Shown piece by piece: positions 13,279 to 27,807 of a stretch of DNA of 64,000 nucleotides. Under the pieces are notes generated by a model that was given only the letters and a program-made list of their open reading frames with translations, was not told the origin of the DNA and searched no databases. The translations under genes were made by a program, and so were the position numbers. The number at the start of each line of letters is the position of its first letter. The first letter of the stretch is position 1. Source of the DNA: Paraspadella gotoi. Lineage: Eukaryota > Chaetognatha. The stretch is taken from positions 4,241,392 through 4,305,391 of the forward strand of contig CM119264.1 in assembly GCA_051294375.1 (NCBI GenBank), in the 5' to 3' direction.

Positions 13279-13435
13279 TCTCTNNNNNNNNNNNNNNNNN
13301 NNNNNNNNNNNNNNNNNNNNNNNNNNNNNNNNNNNNNNNNNNNNNNNNNNNNNNNNNNNNNNNNNNNNNNNNNNNNNNNNNNNAATTGACGAAACTTAAA
13401 ACAACAGTTTTCGTCGGATCTTAATTCTCACCACC
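13036..13435. other. No gene seen; 100-N gap of default length
   Basis: The N run 13284-13383 is exactly 100, a placeholder for an unknown size. Its left edge is a CT repeat. Confidence 0.7.
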
Positions 13436-13510
13436 CTCTTGAAAAACCACCCTCTTAAAAACCACCCTCTTGAAAAACCACCCTCTTAAAAACCACCATC
13501 TTTAAAAACC
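13436..13510 (+). repeat. 17-18-bp tandem repeat AAAAACCACCCTCTT
   Basis: Five units alternating TTGAAAAACCACCCTC and TTAAAAACCACCCTC. Confidence 0.9.
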
Positions 13511-14852
13511 CTTTCACCATTCTTTTTTTTACCCAACCACCTTAAACCTTTTCCTTTCTTGACAACCATTTCCATCGAAGGCTTAATATTTTTTTTTAGC
13601 ATAGTAGCTTAAAATCTACTACTTAAATCTTAAAAATTTCAATTTTAGTGATTTTATATCAAAATATCAACGAAGGAAGTAGGCGTGGTTTATTAAAGGA
13701 GAAATAGGAGGAGTTTTATTGACATAAGAACAAACTTTGAAAACAAAATTGTAGCCTCTTCCTTATCCAAACCTCACCTAAGTTTCCCTAACTGACTTCA
13801 CGATCAATGTTTTCCACTCCATCTTTGCTGTAAACCCCTTTTCATTTCTTTAAACCTTCCCAACCCTTCAAACCTTCCTCTGCAGCCTGCAGCATCCCGC
13901 AGCACCACGCAGCACCACGCAGCACCCCCACCACCCCTCAGCCTTTNNNNNNNNNNNNNNNNNNNNNNNNNNNNNNNNNNNNNNNNNNNNNNNNNNNNNN
14001 NNNNNNNNNNNNNNNNNNNNNNNNNNNNNNNNNNNNNNNNNNNNNNNNNNNNNNNNNNNNNNNNNNNNNNNNNNNNNNNNNNNNNNNNNNNNNNNNNNNN
14101 NNNNNNNNNNNNNNNNNNNNNNNNNNNNNNNNNNNNNNNNNNNNNNNNNNNNNNNNNNNNNNNNNNNNNNNNNNNNNNNNNNNNNNNNNNNNNNNNNNNN
14201 NNNNNNNNNNNNNNNNNNNNNNNNNNNNNNNNNNNNNNNNNNNNNNNNNNNNNNNNNNNNNNNNNNNNNNNNNNNNNNNNNNNNNNNNNNNNNNNNNNNN
14301 NNNNNNNNNNNNNNNNNNNNNNNNNNNNNNNNNNNNNNNNNNNNNNNNNNNNNNNNNNNNNNNNNNNNNNNNNNNNNNNNNNNNNNNNNNNNNNNNNNNN
14401 NNNNNNNNNNNNNNNNNNNNNNNNNNNNNNNNNNNNNNNNNNNNNNNNNNNNNNNNNNNNNNNNNNNNNNNNNNNNNNNNNNNNNNNNNNNNNNNNNNNN
14501 NNNNNNNNNNNNNNNNNNNNNNNNNNNNNNNNNNNNNNNNNNNNNNNNNNNNNNNNNNNNNNNNNNNNNNNNNNNNNNNNNNNNNNNNNNNNNNNNNNNN
14601 NNNNNNNNNNNNNNNNNNNNNNNNNNNNNNNNNNNNNNNNNNNNNNNNNNNNNNNNNNNNNNNNNNNNNNNNNNNNNNNNNNNNNNNNNNNNNNNNNNNN
14701 NNNNNNNNNNNNNNNNNNNNNNNNNNNNNNNNNNNNNNNNNNNNNNNNNNNNNNNNNNNNNNNNNNNNNNNNNNNNNNNNNNNNNNNNNNNNNNNNNNNN
14801 NNNNNNNNNNNNNNNNNNNNNNNNNNNNNNNNNNNNNNNNNNNNNNNNNNNN
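13511..14852. other. No gene seen; largest gap (906 N)
   Basis: The N run is 13947-14852. Its left flank is GCAGCACC repeat and its right flank is (CGA)n, so the gap probably contains triplet repeats. Confidence 0.7.
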
Positions 14853-14883
<31 letters not shown>

Positions 14884-16027
14884 TTAGGAAGCGCGGGCGA
14901 TGATGACGATGGTTTTCGAGAAAAAAAGTTTTGAAATGATTTTCTAACGAAATGAGGAGATCGGTGGCAACTGATTGATAATTGACAATGACGTAAATGA
15001 CCAAAATTGAAAACAATTACGAAGATGATAACGACGACGTCGATGTCCACTAGAATATGGTGGACAAATGACGAGGAGAGGACGAGGTCCATTCGGTAAC
15101 GACGACGACGACGACGACAACGACGACGTTCTTAATCGAGTTTGAAAATGAGAATGACCCTCGTTTTCAGACTTAAGGATAGAAAAAAAGGNNNNNNNNN
15201 NNNNNNNNNNNNNNNNNNNNNNNNNNNNNNNNNNNNNNNNNNNNNNNNNNGCCGCAGCCCGCTTCTTAAAATCCTTTCACCGATGATGACGACGACGAAA
15301 AATGAATCGACGAAGATGACGACGAAGAATATGACGACGACAAAAACGACGAAAATGGAAACGAAAAAAAAAAGACGACTTTCCATTTAAAAGTTCAAAA
15401 GATCATTTTTAAAGGATATTAACAGAATTCGGCCATTTGGATGTAATTACGACGGAAAAGCCCAAAACGTTTGTCATGAGAGATATCGATCAGATATGGA
15501 TCAGCTCAGTTTTTGTCATTTATTTTAAGAACAGATATTGGTCTATAGTGAATCTCTACAGCAACATATGATTTTTATTCGCTTTGTGACATGATTCTAT
15601 AAGACGCTTTTAGGTCTGACGACCTGTCTGTCTATCTGTCTATCTGTNNNNNNNNNNNNNNNNNNNNNNNNNNNNNNNNNNNNNNNNNNNNNNNNNNNNN
15701 NNNNNNNNNNNNNNNNNNNNNNNNNNNNNNNNNNNNNNNNNNNNNNNNNNNNNNNNNNNNNNNNNNNNNNNNNNNNNNNNNNNNNNNNNNNNNNNNNNNN
15801 NNNNNNNNNNNNNNNNNNNNNNNNNNNNNNNNNNNNNNNNNNNNNNNNNNNNNNNNNNNNNNNNNNNNNNNNNNNNNNNNNNNNNNNNNNNNNNNNNNNN
15901 NNNNNNNNNNNNNNNNNTATAAAAAACAAAACAAAACAAAACAAGACAAGCAAAGATGCAGTATGAAAAACAATGCACTGAAATCACGGACAGAAGTGGT
16001 GCAACCAAAATAAAACTATCCATTCAT
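14853..16027. other. CGA-triplet-rich DNA with gaps; no gene seen
   Basis: CGA/GAC repeats lie at 14853-14884, 15098-15130 and 15284-15375. N runs are 15192-15250 and 15648-15917; the latter starts inside a CTGT/CTAT repeat. Confidence 0.6.
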
Positions 16028-16111
16028 TTAATAAATAAATAAGCTATCTTGCCCCCTGGCTGGCTGTCGTGGGTTCAGGATTCCATCACAAGATAATAAC
16101 ATAGCAGGACC
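16028..16111 (-). repeat. Interspersed repeat, copy 2
   Basis: The reverse complement reads GGTCCTGCTATGTTATTATC...GGCAAGATAGCTTATTT, matching 6612-6705. The + strand contains GGGTTCAGGATTCC, loosely like a Pol III B box. A weaker partial match, AAGCTATCTTACCCC, occurs near 13188. Confidence 0.6.
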
Positions 16112-17121
16112 CTGGACCCTGCAAGCTTTCAATCAAGGCTCGCTCACCGTATAGTTTAGTATTCACTGGGAAGGTACCTGGCTTCTATATCAATGAAGTT
16201 ATATAGTATACTATTTCCAAAAAGTATTAGATTTAAGTATTAGATCGAGGAATACTATCGCGCTAGCATCAAAATACAAGGAGCTCTTATTAAATTTATA
16301 AAAAAAATAAAAATTTTCTATGTATTCAATAACCATGACACCAACAGCATCGACAGTGATTTAGACGACGACAACAACGACAACGACAACAACAACGNNN
16401 NNNNNNNNNNNNNNNNNNNNNNNNNNNNNNNNNNNNNNNNNNNNNNNNNNNNNNNNNNNNNNNNNNNNNNNNNNNNNNNNNNNNNNNNNNNNNNNNNNNN
16501 NNNNNNNNNNNNNNNNNNNNNNNNNNNNNNNNNNNNNNNNNNNNNNNNNNNNNNNNNNNNNNNNNNNNNNNNNNNNNNNNNNNNNNNNNNNNNNNNNNNN
16601 NNNNNNNNNNNNNNNNNNNNNNNNNNNNNNNNNNNNNNNNNNNNNNNNNNNNNNNNNNNNNNNNNNNNNNNNNNNNNNNNNNNNNNNNNNNNNNNNNNNN
16701 NNNNNNNNNNNNNNNNNNNNNNNNNNNNNNNNNNNNNNNNNNNNNNNNNNNNNNNNNNNNNNNNNNNNNNNNNNNNNNNNNNNNNNNNNNNATAGTGAAA
16801 AGCAATCTGTTCTGTTGCTTTGAAAGAGAAAGAAAAAGAAAAAACTGAGATAGAGAAAGAGAGAAAAAAAGAACATAGGAAAAAAGAAAGAAAGAAAGGA
16901 AAAAGAGANNNNNNNNNNNNNNNNNNNNNNNNNNNNNNNNNNNNNNNNNNNNNNNNNNNNNNNNNNNNNNNNNNNNNNNNNNNNNNNNNNNNNNNNNNNN
17001 NNNNNNNNNNNNNNNNNNNNNNNNNNNNNNNNNNNNNNNNNNNNNNNNNNNNNNNNNNNNNNNNNNNNNNNNNNNNNNNNNNNNNNNNNNNNNNNNNNNN
17101 NNNNNNNNNNNNNNNNNNNNN

Positions 17122-17157
<36 letters not shown>

Positions 17158-17768
17158 AGACTCCTAGATGTCATCGCCACCCACTATTCCATCCCTAAAG
17201 ACTAAATTCTCCAAAACATAAAGATCCTTGGATTCTCTTCAAATTTCCTCCTTCGATCCTCATCAGTCATCGTCGTTCAAANNNNNNNNNNGAAGAAAGA
17301 GAAAATGAAGAGAAATTTAGCCGATCAGCGCGGCTGCGCGGCTGCTGGCGGCGGCGCCGACGCGGCTGCTGCTTCCGCGGCGCTGTGGCTGCTGGCGGCG
17401 GCGCTGAGCCTGTCACTACTTTCTAATTCTGAAGGAAACGCGGCGAAAGACGGGGGGGAAGTGGTGATGGTGGCTTGGTGTTGAATTGTGGAGGCGTCAC
17501 TTGGTGGTCGGGGTGGTTTTTGAGGTGGTCGAGAGAGTCGGTGGTCGGAGTGGTGGTCGGAGTTGTCGCTCGAGAGGTAATTTGAAAATTCTGGAATTCT
17601 GTCGATGATTCAGCTTTTTATATGTTAATAAAAGTTATTCATTTTAAAAAATTTAGACTTTAAATTAAGGGAACGCACGATATGGCTACAACAAGAACAA
17701 CGACAGGAGAAAAATTTCTATATCGCCCTGAGGGAATCGTGGCTTTTCACAGTTTTTATAATCTCACA

Positions 17769-17800
<32 letters not shown>

Positions 17801-18290
17801 NNNNNNNNNNNNNNNNNNNNNNNNNNNNNNNNNNNNNNNNNNNNNNNNNNNNNNNNNNNNNNNNNNNNNNNNNNNNNNNNNNNNNNNNNNNNNNNNNNNN
17901 NNNNNNNNNNNNNNNNNNNCTCTCTCTCTCTCTCTCTGTCAGTCGATTTTAGTTATTCATCTCCTTTTTCAATCTTTTTTATCTTTCGCAATTTTCTTTA
18001 CATTTTCTCGACGTTAATTTTTTTCTTTTGTAATTTTTTTTTACATTTTTTTTTGCTTAAATGCATTTTTTTTCGTCATAGAATTTCATAAATTACACTT
18101 TTATTTGAATTATAAAAGTTCTTAAATAACAATTTTCTTTTAGCATTACTACTTGTTTCTATTTTTTTCTTTTCCTTCCTTATTTATTTGACTCTGTTTT
18201 CCACTTAAATCTTCCTTTGCTCTTTTCTTTTCTTTCTTTTTCTTTTTTACATTTTACTTTTCACTTTTTGTGATTTCTTTCTTTTTATTT
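16112..18290. other. No gene seen; several gaps in microsatellites
   Basis: N runs at 16398-16791, 16909-17121, 17282-17291 (10 N) and 17801-17919 are bordered by CAACGA, GAAA and CT repeats. 17325-17410 is a GGC/CTG-rich stretch, and 17475-17575 a GGTGGTCGGAG-like minisatellite. Confidence 0.55.
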
Positions 18291-18895
18291 TTTGTGATTT
18301 CATTCTTTTTAAATTTTTTTGATTTCTTTTTAATTTTTGGGGATTTTTTTTAAAAAATTTTTGTGATTTCTTTTTTTTTAAATTTTTGTGATTTTTTCTT
18401 TTAAATTTTTGTTATTTTTTCTTTTTAATCTTTGTGATTTCTTTCTTTTTATTTTTGTGATTTCTTCTTTTTAATTTTTTTGATTTCTTTCTTTTTACTT
18501 TTTGCGATTTCTTTTTTAATTTTTGTGATTTTTCTTTTAATCTTTGTGATTTTTTCTTTTTAATTTTTGTGATTTTTTTTCTTTTTAATTTTTGTGATTT
18601 TTTCTTTTTAATCTTTGTGATTTCTTTTTTTTAAATTTTTGTGATTTTTCTTTTTAATCTTTGTGATTTTTTCTTTTTAATTTTTGTGATTTCTTTCTTA
18701 TTAATTTTTGGGAATTCTTTCTTTTTAATTTTTGTGATTTCTTTCTTTTTAATTTTTGTGATTTTTTTCTTTTTAATTTTTGTGATTTCTTTCTTTTTAA
18801 TTTTTGGGAATTCTTTCTTTTTAATTTTTCTGATTTCTTTCTTTTTAATTTTTGTGAATTCTTTCTTTTTAATTTTTTTTCTTTCTTATTAATTT
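18290..18895 (+). repeat. T-rich minisatellite TTTTTGTGATTTCTTTCTTTTTAA
   Basis: About 24-27-bp diverged units with the invariant core TTTGTGATTT and the variant TTTGGGAATTC, about two dozen copies. Translation gives a repetitive FFLIFVIS string that is not a real protein. Confidence 0.85.
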
Positions 18896-20166
<1,271 letters not shown>

Positions 20167-20396
20167 AAGAAGAAGATAGAAGCAGTATAATTATATATAC
20201 AATACAATACAAATTTACATCACTGAATAAGGAGAGAATAAGATAAAGAGCAAAAATGAATGAGGGACAAAGACGAAAGGAGAGCAAGAGAAAAAGAGAG
20301 CTTTCTCTCTTGCAATAGAGAGAGAAGGAGATAAAAAGTGAGACAGAGATAGAGAGAGCGATTAATAATTGATTTCTTTCTTCCAAGGCCGTTTTT

Positions 20397-22100
20397 CGCT
20401 GACTCCCGGGAAGGACGTCGCTGATGCGAAGTCGATGACCATCGGGACGCATTTCTGAGAAATGGGGATTGAAGTCTGGGGAGGAAAACTAGGGGTAAAT
20501 GAGAGGTAAGTAAAAGGTAAGCGTTTGTTTGAGCGAAAGATCAAGCAAAAGAAAATAGAAAGTCTAGTGGAACAAACACGTTGCTAGTTTAGTGTAAGCA
20601 TTGCTTACTCGCCAACGATTGCAGTATTGATTGCATCATTTAAAACGAAATACTGCGTCGAAAGCCCACGTATCTTCTCATTGCTAATATGTGAATTCCT
20701 CCAGATTTTCACAGTGATTCTCACCAGCAACTCACCTCGNNNNNNNNNNNNNNNNNNNNNNNNNNNNNNNNNNNNNNNNNNNNNNNNNNNNNNNNNNNNN
20801 NNNNNNNNNNNNNNNNNNNNNNNNNNNNNNNNNNNNNNNNNNNNNNNNNNNNNNNNNNNNNNNNNNNNNNNNNNNNNNNNNNNNNNNNNNNNNNNNNNNN
20901 NNNNNNNNNNNNNNNNNNNNNNNNNNNNNNNNNNNNNNNNNNNNNNNNNNNNNNNNNNNNNNNNNNNNNNNNNNNNNNNNNNNNNNNNNNNNNNNNNNGC
21001 CGCAGCCTGAGCTTCGTAAACGTGGTCAACGCCGATTTCTCAGGCGTCGCATCCTTCGCCGCCTCAGCTAACGCCTGTTGCGAGGCCACCGGCGTTTCGT
21101 TGCCCGAAACTGATGCCCGGCGCCGCCACCGCCGCCGCNNNNNNNNNNNNNNNNNNNNNNNNNNNNNNNNNNNNNNNNNNNNNNNNNNNNNNNNNNNNNN
21201 NNNNNNNNNNNNNNNNNNNNNNNNNNNNNNNNNNNNNNNNNNNNNNNNNNNNNNNNNNNNNNNNNNNNNNNNNNNNNNNNNNNNNNNNNNNNNNNNNNNN
21301 NNNNNNNNNNNNNNNNNNNNNNNNNNNNNNNNNNNNNNNNNNNNNNNNCCCCCCCTTCTATCGCCTTCCACCTCTTATTACCGACATTCTGGCCGACGCT
21401 TGCGTCCTTCACTTTGGCCGACAATCTCTCTTTTCCATTTTGTCGGTCAGTCCGTCTCCAACGACCGACTGAAATTTATTGTTGTCTTAATTTGGATTCT
21501 TTCTTTGAATAATTAATTTAGTTGCAGAAAGTTTAGAGGTGCCTCTTTATATTTTATACATATGTATGTATTAAATATAAATTGTTATTAGGACGAATAT
21601 AGGACGAAAAAAAAAGAAGGGGTGAAGGAAATTAAAATGTTGTAGGAAGTAAGAAAGTACATAAAACATGAAAAAAGAAAGATAAAAAAAAAAGAATCAA
21701 AAAGGAAATATAGAAAGGAAAAAAAGAGAAACAAAGAAAGAAAGCTTGAAAAAAAAGAAGAAAAAAATAACGAAAGAGAGAAAGAAATGGAGAAAGAAAG
21801 AAAAGAAAAAAACAACAAAGACGAATAAGATTCGTCTCATCGAGAATCGTTCTCGTCTTAGATCAGAAAATTATTAAAAAGCTCGGCCAGTCGCGTGAGA
21901 GTCACGTGAAAGTCACGTGTCTCGACCACGTGACTCGACCACGTGACTCGACCACGTGATCAGACTGCGACGCCTTTCGCCGCCGAAACCCGATAACCTC
22001 GAGACCTGATTCCTTAAGTGACTCAGACGGTCCGAGCTGATGGAGGGAGAAAGAGTGGGATCGGAGAGTGAGGTTACAAATGAGAATGAGAAGAGAGAGA
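20397..22100 (+). repeat. Duplicated block 1, copy A (clean but gapped)
   Basis: This block aligns end to end with 22141-23990. Shared landmarks in the same order include CGCTGACTCC, AAATGGGGATTGAAGTCTGG, AAGGTAAGCGTTTGTTTGAG, a GC-rich centre, a CACGTG cluster and TGATGGAGGGAG before a GA tract. It contains N gaps at 20740-20998 and 21139-21348. The GC-rich part (20999-21138) is open in both directions (minus strand reads ETPVASQQALAEAAKDATPE), so it might be an exon, but I recognise no family. Confidence 0.85.
21903..21958 (+). promoter_or_regulatory. Cluster of five CACGTG E-boxes (copy A)
   Basis: CACGTG occurs at 21903, 21914, 21927, 21940 and 21953. The last three are spaced 13 bp apart in the unit CACGTGACTCGAC, and most have the extended GTCACGTGA or CCACGTGAC flank preferred by bHLH-zip factors (USF, MITF/TFE and Myc families). 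The cluster sits in a GC-rich island next to CTGCGACGCC. No adjacent gene is identified. Confidence 0.6.
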
Positions 22101-22125
22101 NNNNNNNNNNNNNNNNNNNNNNNNN
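22101..22125. other. Assembly gap, exactly 25 N
   Basis: The gap lies in a GA repeat between copies A and B of duplicated block 1. Two other 25-N gaps occur in the window, so the length is a tool default rather than a measured size. Confidence 0.95.
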
Positions 22126-22140
22126 AAAAAGAGAGAGATT

Positions 22141-23904
22141 CGCTGACTCCGGAAGGAAGTGCGTCGGCCTGAATGCCGTAAGTCGATCGACGCATCGCGC
22201 ACGCTCGAGTCGGACGGGCATGATCTCTGAGAAATGGGGATTGAAGTCTGGGAGCGATGCAGAAGCTAGGGTAAATGCGAGAGTAGAGTAAAGGTAAGCG
22301 TTTGTTTGAGCGACAAGATGCAAGCAAAAGAAATAGAAAGTCTAGTGGACAACAACACGTTTGCTAGTTTAAGTGTAAGCATATGCTTACTCGCCAACGA
22401 TTGGCAGGTATTGATTGCAGATCATTTAAAGAGCGAAATACTGCGTCCGTAAAGCCGACGTATCTTCTCATTGCTAATATCGCTGAACTCCTCCAGATTT
22501 TCAACAGTGATTCTCACACCAGGCAAGCTACACAGCTGCGTCCTTGAAGTCGTTCGTGTCGAATTGTCTAACGTTTCTGGATCTTTCAGCTAGGTCGAAT
22601 AATCACGGTTCGTCCTTACGCGGCCACGCGCTCCAATGTTCCAAAAGGCACTTGAGAGCTAATCATCGGCTGCTCAAGCGTAATAGACCTGCTGAGAGAT
22701 CACCGCCTTCGAGCGGCCCGAGACTTTGCGCCTGCCTGTCGAACCGCTCGCAGACGCTCCGTTCCGCGCAGCTCCCCGTCGACGCGCCGCAGCAGACAAT
22801 CAGCCCCCAGTTATTAGCGCGGTTTAGCGGAGCCGCGCGCCAGTGAGTGCTTCGTAAACGTTGGTCAACGTCGATTTCTCAGAGCCGTCGCATCCTTCGC
22901 GCCGCCTCAAGCTAACCGCCTGTTGGGAGGCCACCGGCGTTTCTCGTTTGCCCGAAAACTTATGCCGGCGCCGCCACCGCCGCCGCCGCCACGCGCCGCC
23001 GCCGCCGCCGCCACTAAATCAGTCCACCGGCCGCTTAAACGTGCGCAGGGCCGTAGCAGACTTAACCGCCTCGGCCGCGTCGCCGCCGCCGCCGCCTTAT
23101 ATGACGCGTCGGCGTAAACCCCGTCCCCCCCCTTCCTACGCCTTTCACCTCTTATTACCGGACATTCTGGCCGACGCATTGCGTCCTTCACTTTAGGGCA
23201 GACAATCTCTCTTTTCCATTTTGTCGGTCAGTCCGTCATCCAAGCGCGACTGAAATTTATTGTTGTCTAATTGTGATTCCTTTCTTTGAATAATTAAATT
23301 TCAGGTTGCAGTAAAGTTTAGAGTTCGCCTCTTTATATTTTATACATATGTATGATTAAATTAAATATAATTGTTATTTAGGACGAATATAGGACGAAAA
23401 AAAAAGAAGGGTGAAGGAATTTAATTGTTGTGTAGGAAGTAAGAAAAGTACATAAAACATGAAAAAAGAAAGAGATAAAAAAAAAGAAATCAAAAAGAGG
23501 AAATATAGAAAGGAAAAAAAGAGAAACAAAGAAAAGAAAGCTTGAAAAAAAAGAAGAAAAAAATAACGAAGAGAGAAAGAAATGGAAGAAAAGAAAGAAA
23601 AGAAAAAAAACAACAAAGACGAATAAGATTCGTCTATCGAGAATCGTTTCTCGTCTTAGAATCAGAAAATTATTAAAAGCTGCGGCAGTCGCGTGAGAGA
23701 TCACGTGAAAAGTCACGTGTCTCGAGCTCAACGTGACTCGACCACACGTGACTCGACCACGTGATCAGACTGCGACGCACACTTTCGCCGCCGAAACCCG
23801 ATAACTCGAGAACCTGATTCCTTAAGTGAACTGCAGACGGTCCGAGCTGATGGAGGGAGAAAAGAGTGGGAATCGGAGAGTGAGGTTACAATGGAGAATG
23901 AGAG

Positions 23905-23940
<36 letters not shown>

Positions 23941-23990
23941 GAGAGAGCAGAGAGAGAGTCGGAGAGAGGAGAGAGAAGAGAGAGACTTTT
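22141..23990 (+). repeat. Duplicated block 1, copy B (indel-rich)
   Basis: This block is homologous to 20397-22100. Differences are mainly single-base insertions and deletions spread evenly, as in uncorrected long reads. It carries real sequence where copy A has N: 22530-22845 for the first gap and about 22985-23130 for the second. The frames open in copy A are broken here. It starts just right of a 25-N gap and ends in a GA tract, after which the sequence is unique. Confidence 0.85.
23702..23763 (+). promoter_or_regulatory. Cluster of CACGTG E-boxes (copy B)
   Basis: The counterpart of the 21903-21958 cluster retains CACGTG at 23702, 23714, 23745 and 23758; one box is broken by an inserted base (CAACGTG near 23730). 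It is probably the same locus sequenced with errors, not an independent element. Confidence 0.55.
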
Positions 23991-24165
23991 GATTATTTTG
24001 ATTTGATTTGATTTTATGCTCAAAATGTGATGTTAAACAGTAAACAATGTAAACAGTAATGAGCCTACATGATACATGTAATGTACCACATTTTAAAGAA
24101 ATGTAAATTAAATTAACAAACAAAAAATTACAAAGTAGGACTAATTATATACATAGTTTTATAGA

Positions 24166-24167
<2 letters not shown>

Positions 24168-24248
<81 letters not shown>
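24168..24248 (+). repeat. (GA)n microsatellite
   Basis: GA repeat with two GG/AA slips, followed at 24373-24414 by a (TTTTC)n pentanucleotide repeat. Confidence 0.9.
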
Positions 24249-24251
<3 letters not shown>

Positions 24252-24529
24252 TGAACCAGAAGACAAAGACATAATGTCGGAGAGAGTGAATTTTGTTTAA
24301 AGGTTCTTTTTTTTATCACGTTTCATTATAAAAAAATAAATGTGTATTGAACATTGAACAACGAATTGATGATATTATTTTCTTTTCTTTTCTTTTCTTT
24401 TCTTTTCTTTTCTTTCCTCCAATCTTCCTCCCTGCAGAGCTCCTCCGCAAATTGGGCAAGAAATCCTTTACATACGAAATGCGATTGATATTTCCTTCTC
24501 CTTCGGGCCGGACGATGAAAAGAGGAAAG

Positions 24530-25150
24530 GGAGGAAGGGGAGGGAGGAAAGGAGGAAAGGAAAGAGAGAGAGAAAAGTCGGAGGAAAAGAAGGAAGGGTT
24601 ATCAAGGATAGAGAGAAAGGAGAAGAAATGTGGACGATGGTTCAAAAACAAAGGACAAAAAAATGAAAGGAAGGAAGGGTGATGAAGGAAAGGAGGAAAG
24701 GAAAGAAAGAGAAAAAAGTAGGAGGAAAAGGAGGAAGGGTTATCAAGGATTTAGAAAAAGGAGAAGAAATGTGGACGATGGTGAAAACTAAGGTAGAAGA
24801 CAAAGGACAAAAAAAGGAAAGGAAAAAAAGGTGAGAAAGTAAAGGATAGGTGAGGAAAAGAGGAAAGTGACGATGAGGAAAGAAAGTGCGAGACTGGAAT
24901 TGGAAATGAAGGAAGGAAAGAAAGAAGGTGAAAGAAATAATGGAAGGAAAGAAAGAAGGTGGAGGAAATAATGAAAGGAAAGAAAGAAGGTGGAGGAAAT
25001 CATGGAAGGAAAGAAAGAAGGTGGAGGAAATAATGGAAGGAAAGAAAGAAGGTGGAGGAAATAATGGAAGAAAAGAAAGAAGGTGGAGGAAATAATGGAA
25101 AGAAAGAAAGAAGGTGGAGGAAATAATGGAAGGAAAGAAAGATGAGATAA
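24530..25150 (+). repeat. Purine-rich minisatellites (about 149-bp and 32-bp units)
   Basis: GGAAGGGTTATCAAGGAT... GAAATGTGGACGATGG occurs twice about 149 bp apart (24590-24640 and 24738-24783). From 24900 to 25145, units of GGAAAGAAAGAAGGTGGAGG plus AAATAATGGAA repeat about seven times. The frames through it are artefacts of composition. Confidence 0.8.
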
Positions 25151-25940
<790 letters not shown>

Positions 25941-27807
25941 CAAAGAAATTGCCAAAGAATAAATTGGCTTATTTTTAAATATTTTTTTTTCTCTCTTCCT
26001 CTTTTTCTCTTCGTCTCCTCTCGACACCAAAAAGTAAGAATCATCCCCTACGATCGATGCCCATGGGAAGGCAAGGGGGGATCTAGAAGGGGGTATGAGG
26101 GTGTGGAGGGGGTCCCTAGGGGCGGCGGAAATCGGCGATGGAATCTTTTTTCTTTTGAGTTTCAGCTCGAGAAAAAAATTGAATCGAGTTTGAAATTGAA
26201 ATTTTATTGCGTCGACGCGGAGANNNNNNNNNNNNNNNNNNNNNNNNNNNNNNNNNNNNNNNNNNNNNNNNNNNNNNNNNNNNNNNNNNNNNNNNNNNNN
26301 NNNNNNNNNNNNNNNNNNNNNNNNNNNNNNNNNNNNNNNNNNNNNNNNNNNNNNNNNNNNNNNNNNNNNNNNNNNNNNNNNNNNNNNNNNNNNNNNNNNN
26401 NNNNAGAGAGAGAGAGAGAGAGAGAGACGGAGACGCAATCGTGAAAAGATGAGTCGATTGCAGCTTTTATCTCTGGGATGTGAAACAACTTTTTATTCGC
26501 GGGAAGCGAAGAAACATTGAGGCTTTTATTTCCAGGAAATGAAACAACTTTACGTTTTTTCGCGATGAAAGTTGGAGATTAATAGTGAATCGTAAGAGAA
26601 GTTTAAAGAGCAAAGCGTTGACTTTTGTATTTGAGAAATACTTAAAAAAACTTTTTATAACGCAACCTTTTAAACGATAGACGTGATTTTATAGTATGTA
26701 TATTTCAGTTAGAATGAAGTGAAAGAAGGTAAAAAAAAATATTGTGATATTTTTACCATCAGGATGGCTCAGCTGATTTTACAACCTCTCTTTTCTTGCA
26801 AAAAAAAAAGACAACAACTGAATCAAACATATTTTTAACTTACTGGTGATCAGGTGTCCTGTTCTAAAACGCTTCAAGCTGCAAACAAATTTGCCGCCAA
26901 GTTTAAGAAAATCCTTTGTGGTGAAAGCGANNNNNNNNNNNNNNNNNNNNNNNNNNNNNNNNNNNNNNNNNNNNNNNNNNNNNNNNNNNNNNNNNNNNNN
27001 NNNNNNNNNNNNNNNNNNNNNNNNNNNNNNNNNNNNNNNNNNNNNNNNNNNNNNNNNNNNNNNNNNNNNNNNNNNNNNNNNNNNNNNNNNNNNNNNNNNN
27101 NNNNNNNNNNNNNNNNNNNNNNNNNNNNNNNNNNNNNNNNNNNNNNNNNNNNNNNNNNNNNNNNNNNNNNNNNNNNNNNNNNNNNNNNNNNGATCCAATG
27201 TTAATTGATGAACGAAGTTGATCGAAAAATATTTGATTCGATCGATAGAATAAAAAACAGATGAACAAAGGAGAAAACGTAAGAATTTTCATCCCACTGA
27301 GTTTTAAGGAAATTTGATAGGCTAAGTCGCCTTCATTGTTGACTGTATTTTCGAAATTAACCGTTGAGATAAATGTTCATTGTAAAAATTTATTTTTTTC
27401 GTTACGTTGTTTTTTTTTCTTTCGAGAGACGAATATCCAAGACGAAGATTTTAATTATTTTTCGAAAAACAAAACAAGAAAAGATCATTGCATTGGTATT
27501 TTGCAATCCCAGCCAATTGACATTTCTTTAAATTTAAATATCTTTCTTTTTTACATTTTTACAAATATGTGTGACAAATCGATTCAGGAATTTATCGCGC
27601 GTATTATTTCGATCATTCGTCAAAACAAAAAAATCGATGAGTAAAAATCCATCATTTATTTTTTATTCTTTCGTCGAACTCAAATTTTCGATGCATCATC
27701 TTCGCGCGAATCGTGAAATCGATTTTTTTTTTTTTTTGCGATAAAAAAATTTATTCATTTAACTTATTGATGTTAGTGATTCGTAATATAGTTTTCGACT
27801 AATTTAA

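Noticed and set aside
12994-13511. CRISPR-like array in the short tandem repeats
   Set aside because: Units of 9 and 17 bp are contiguous without unique spacers, and the genome is eukaryotic.
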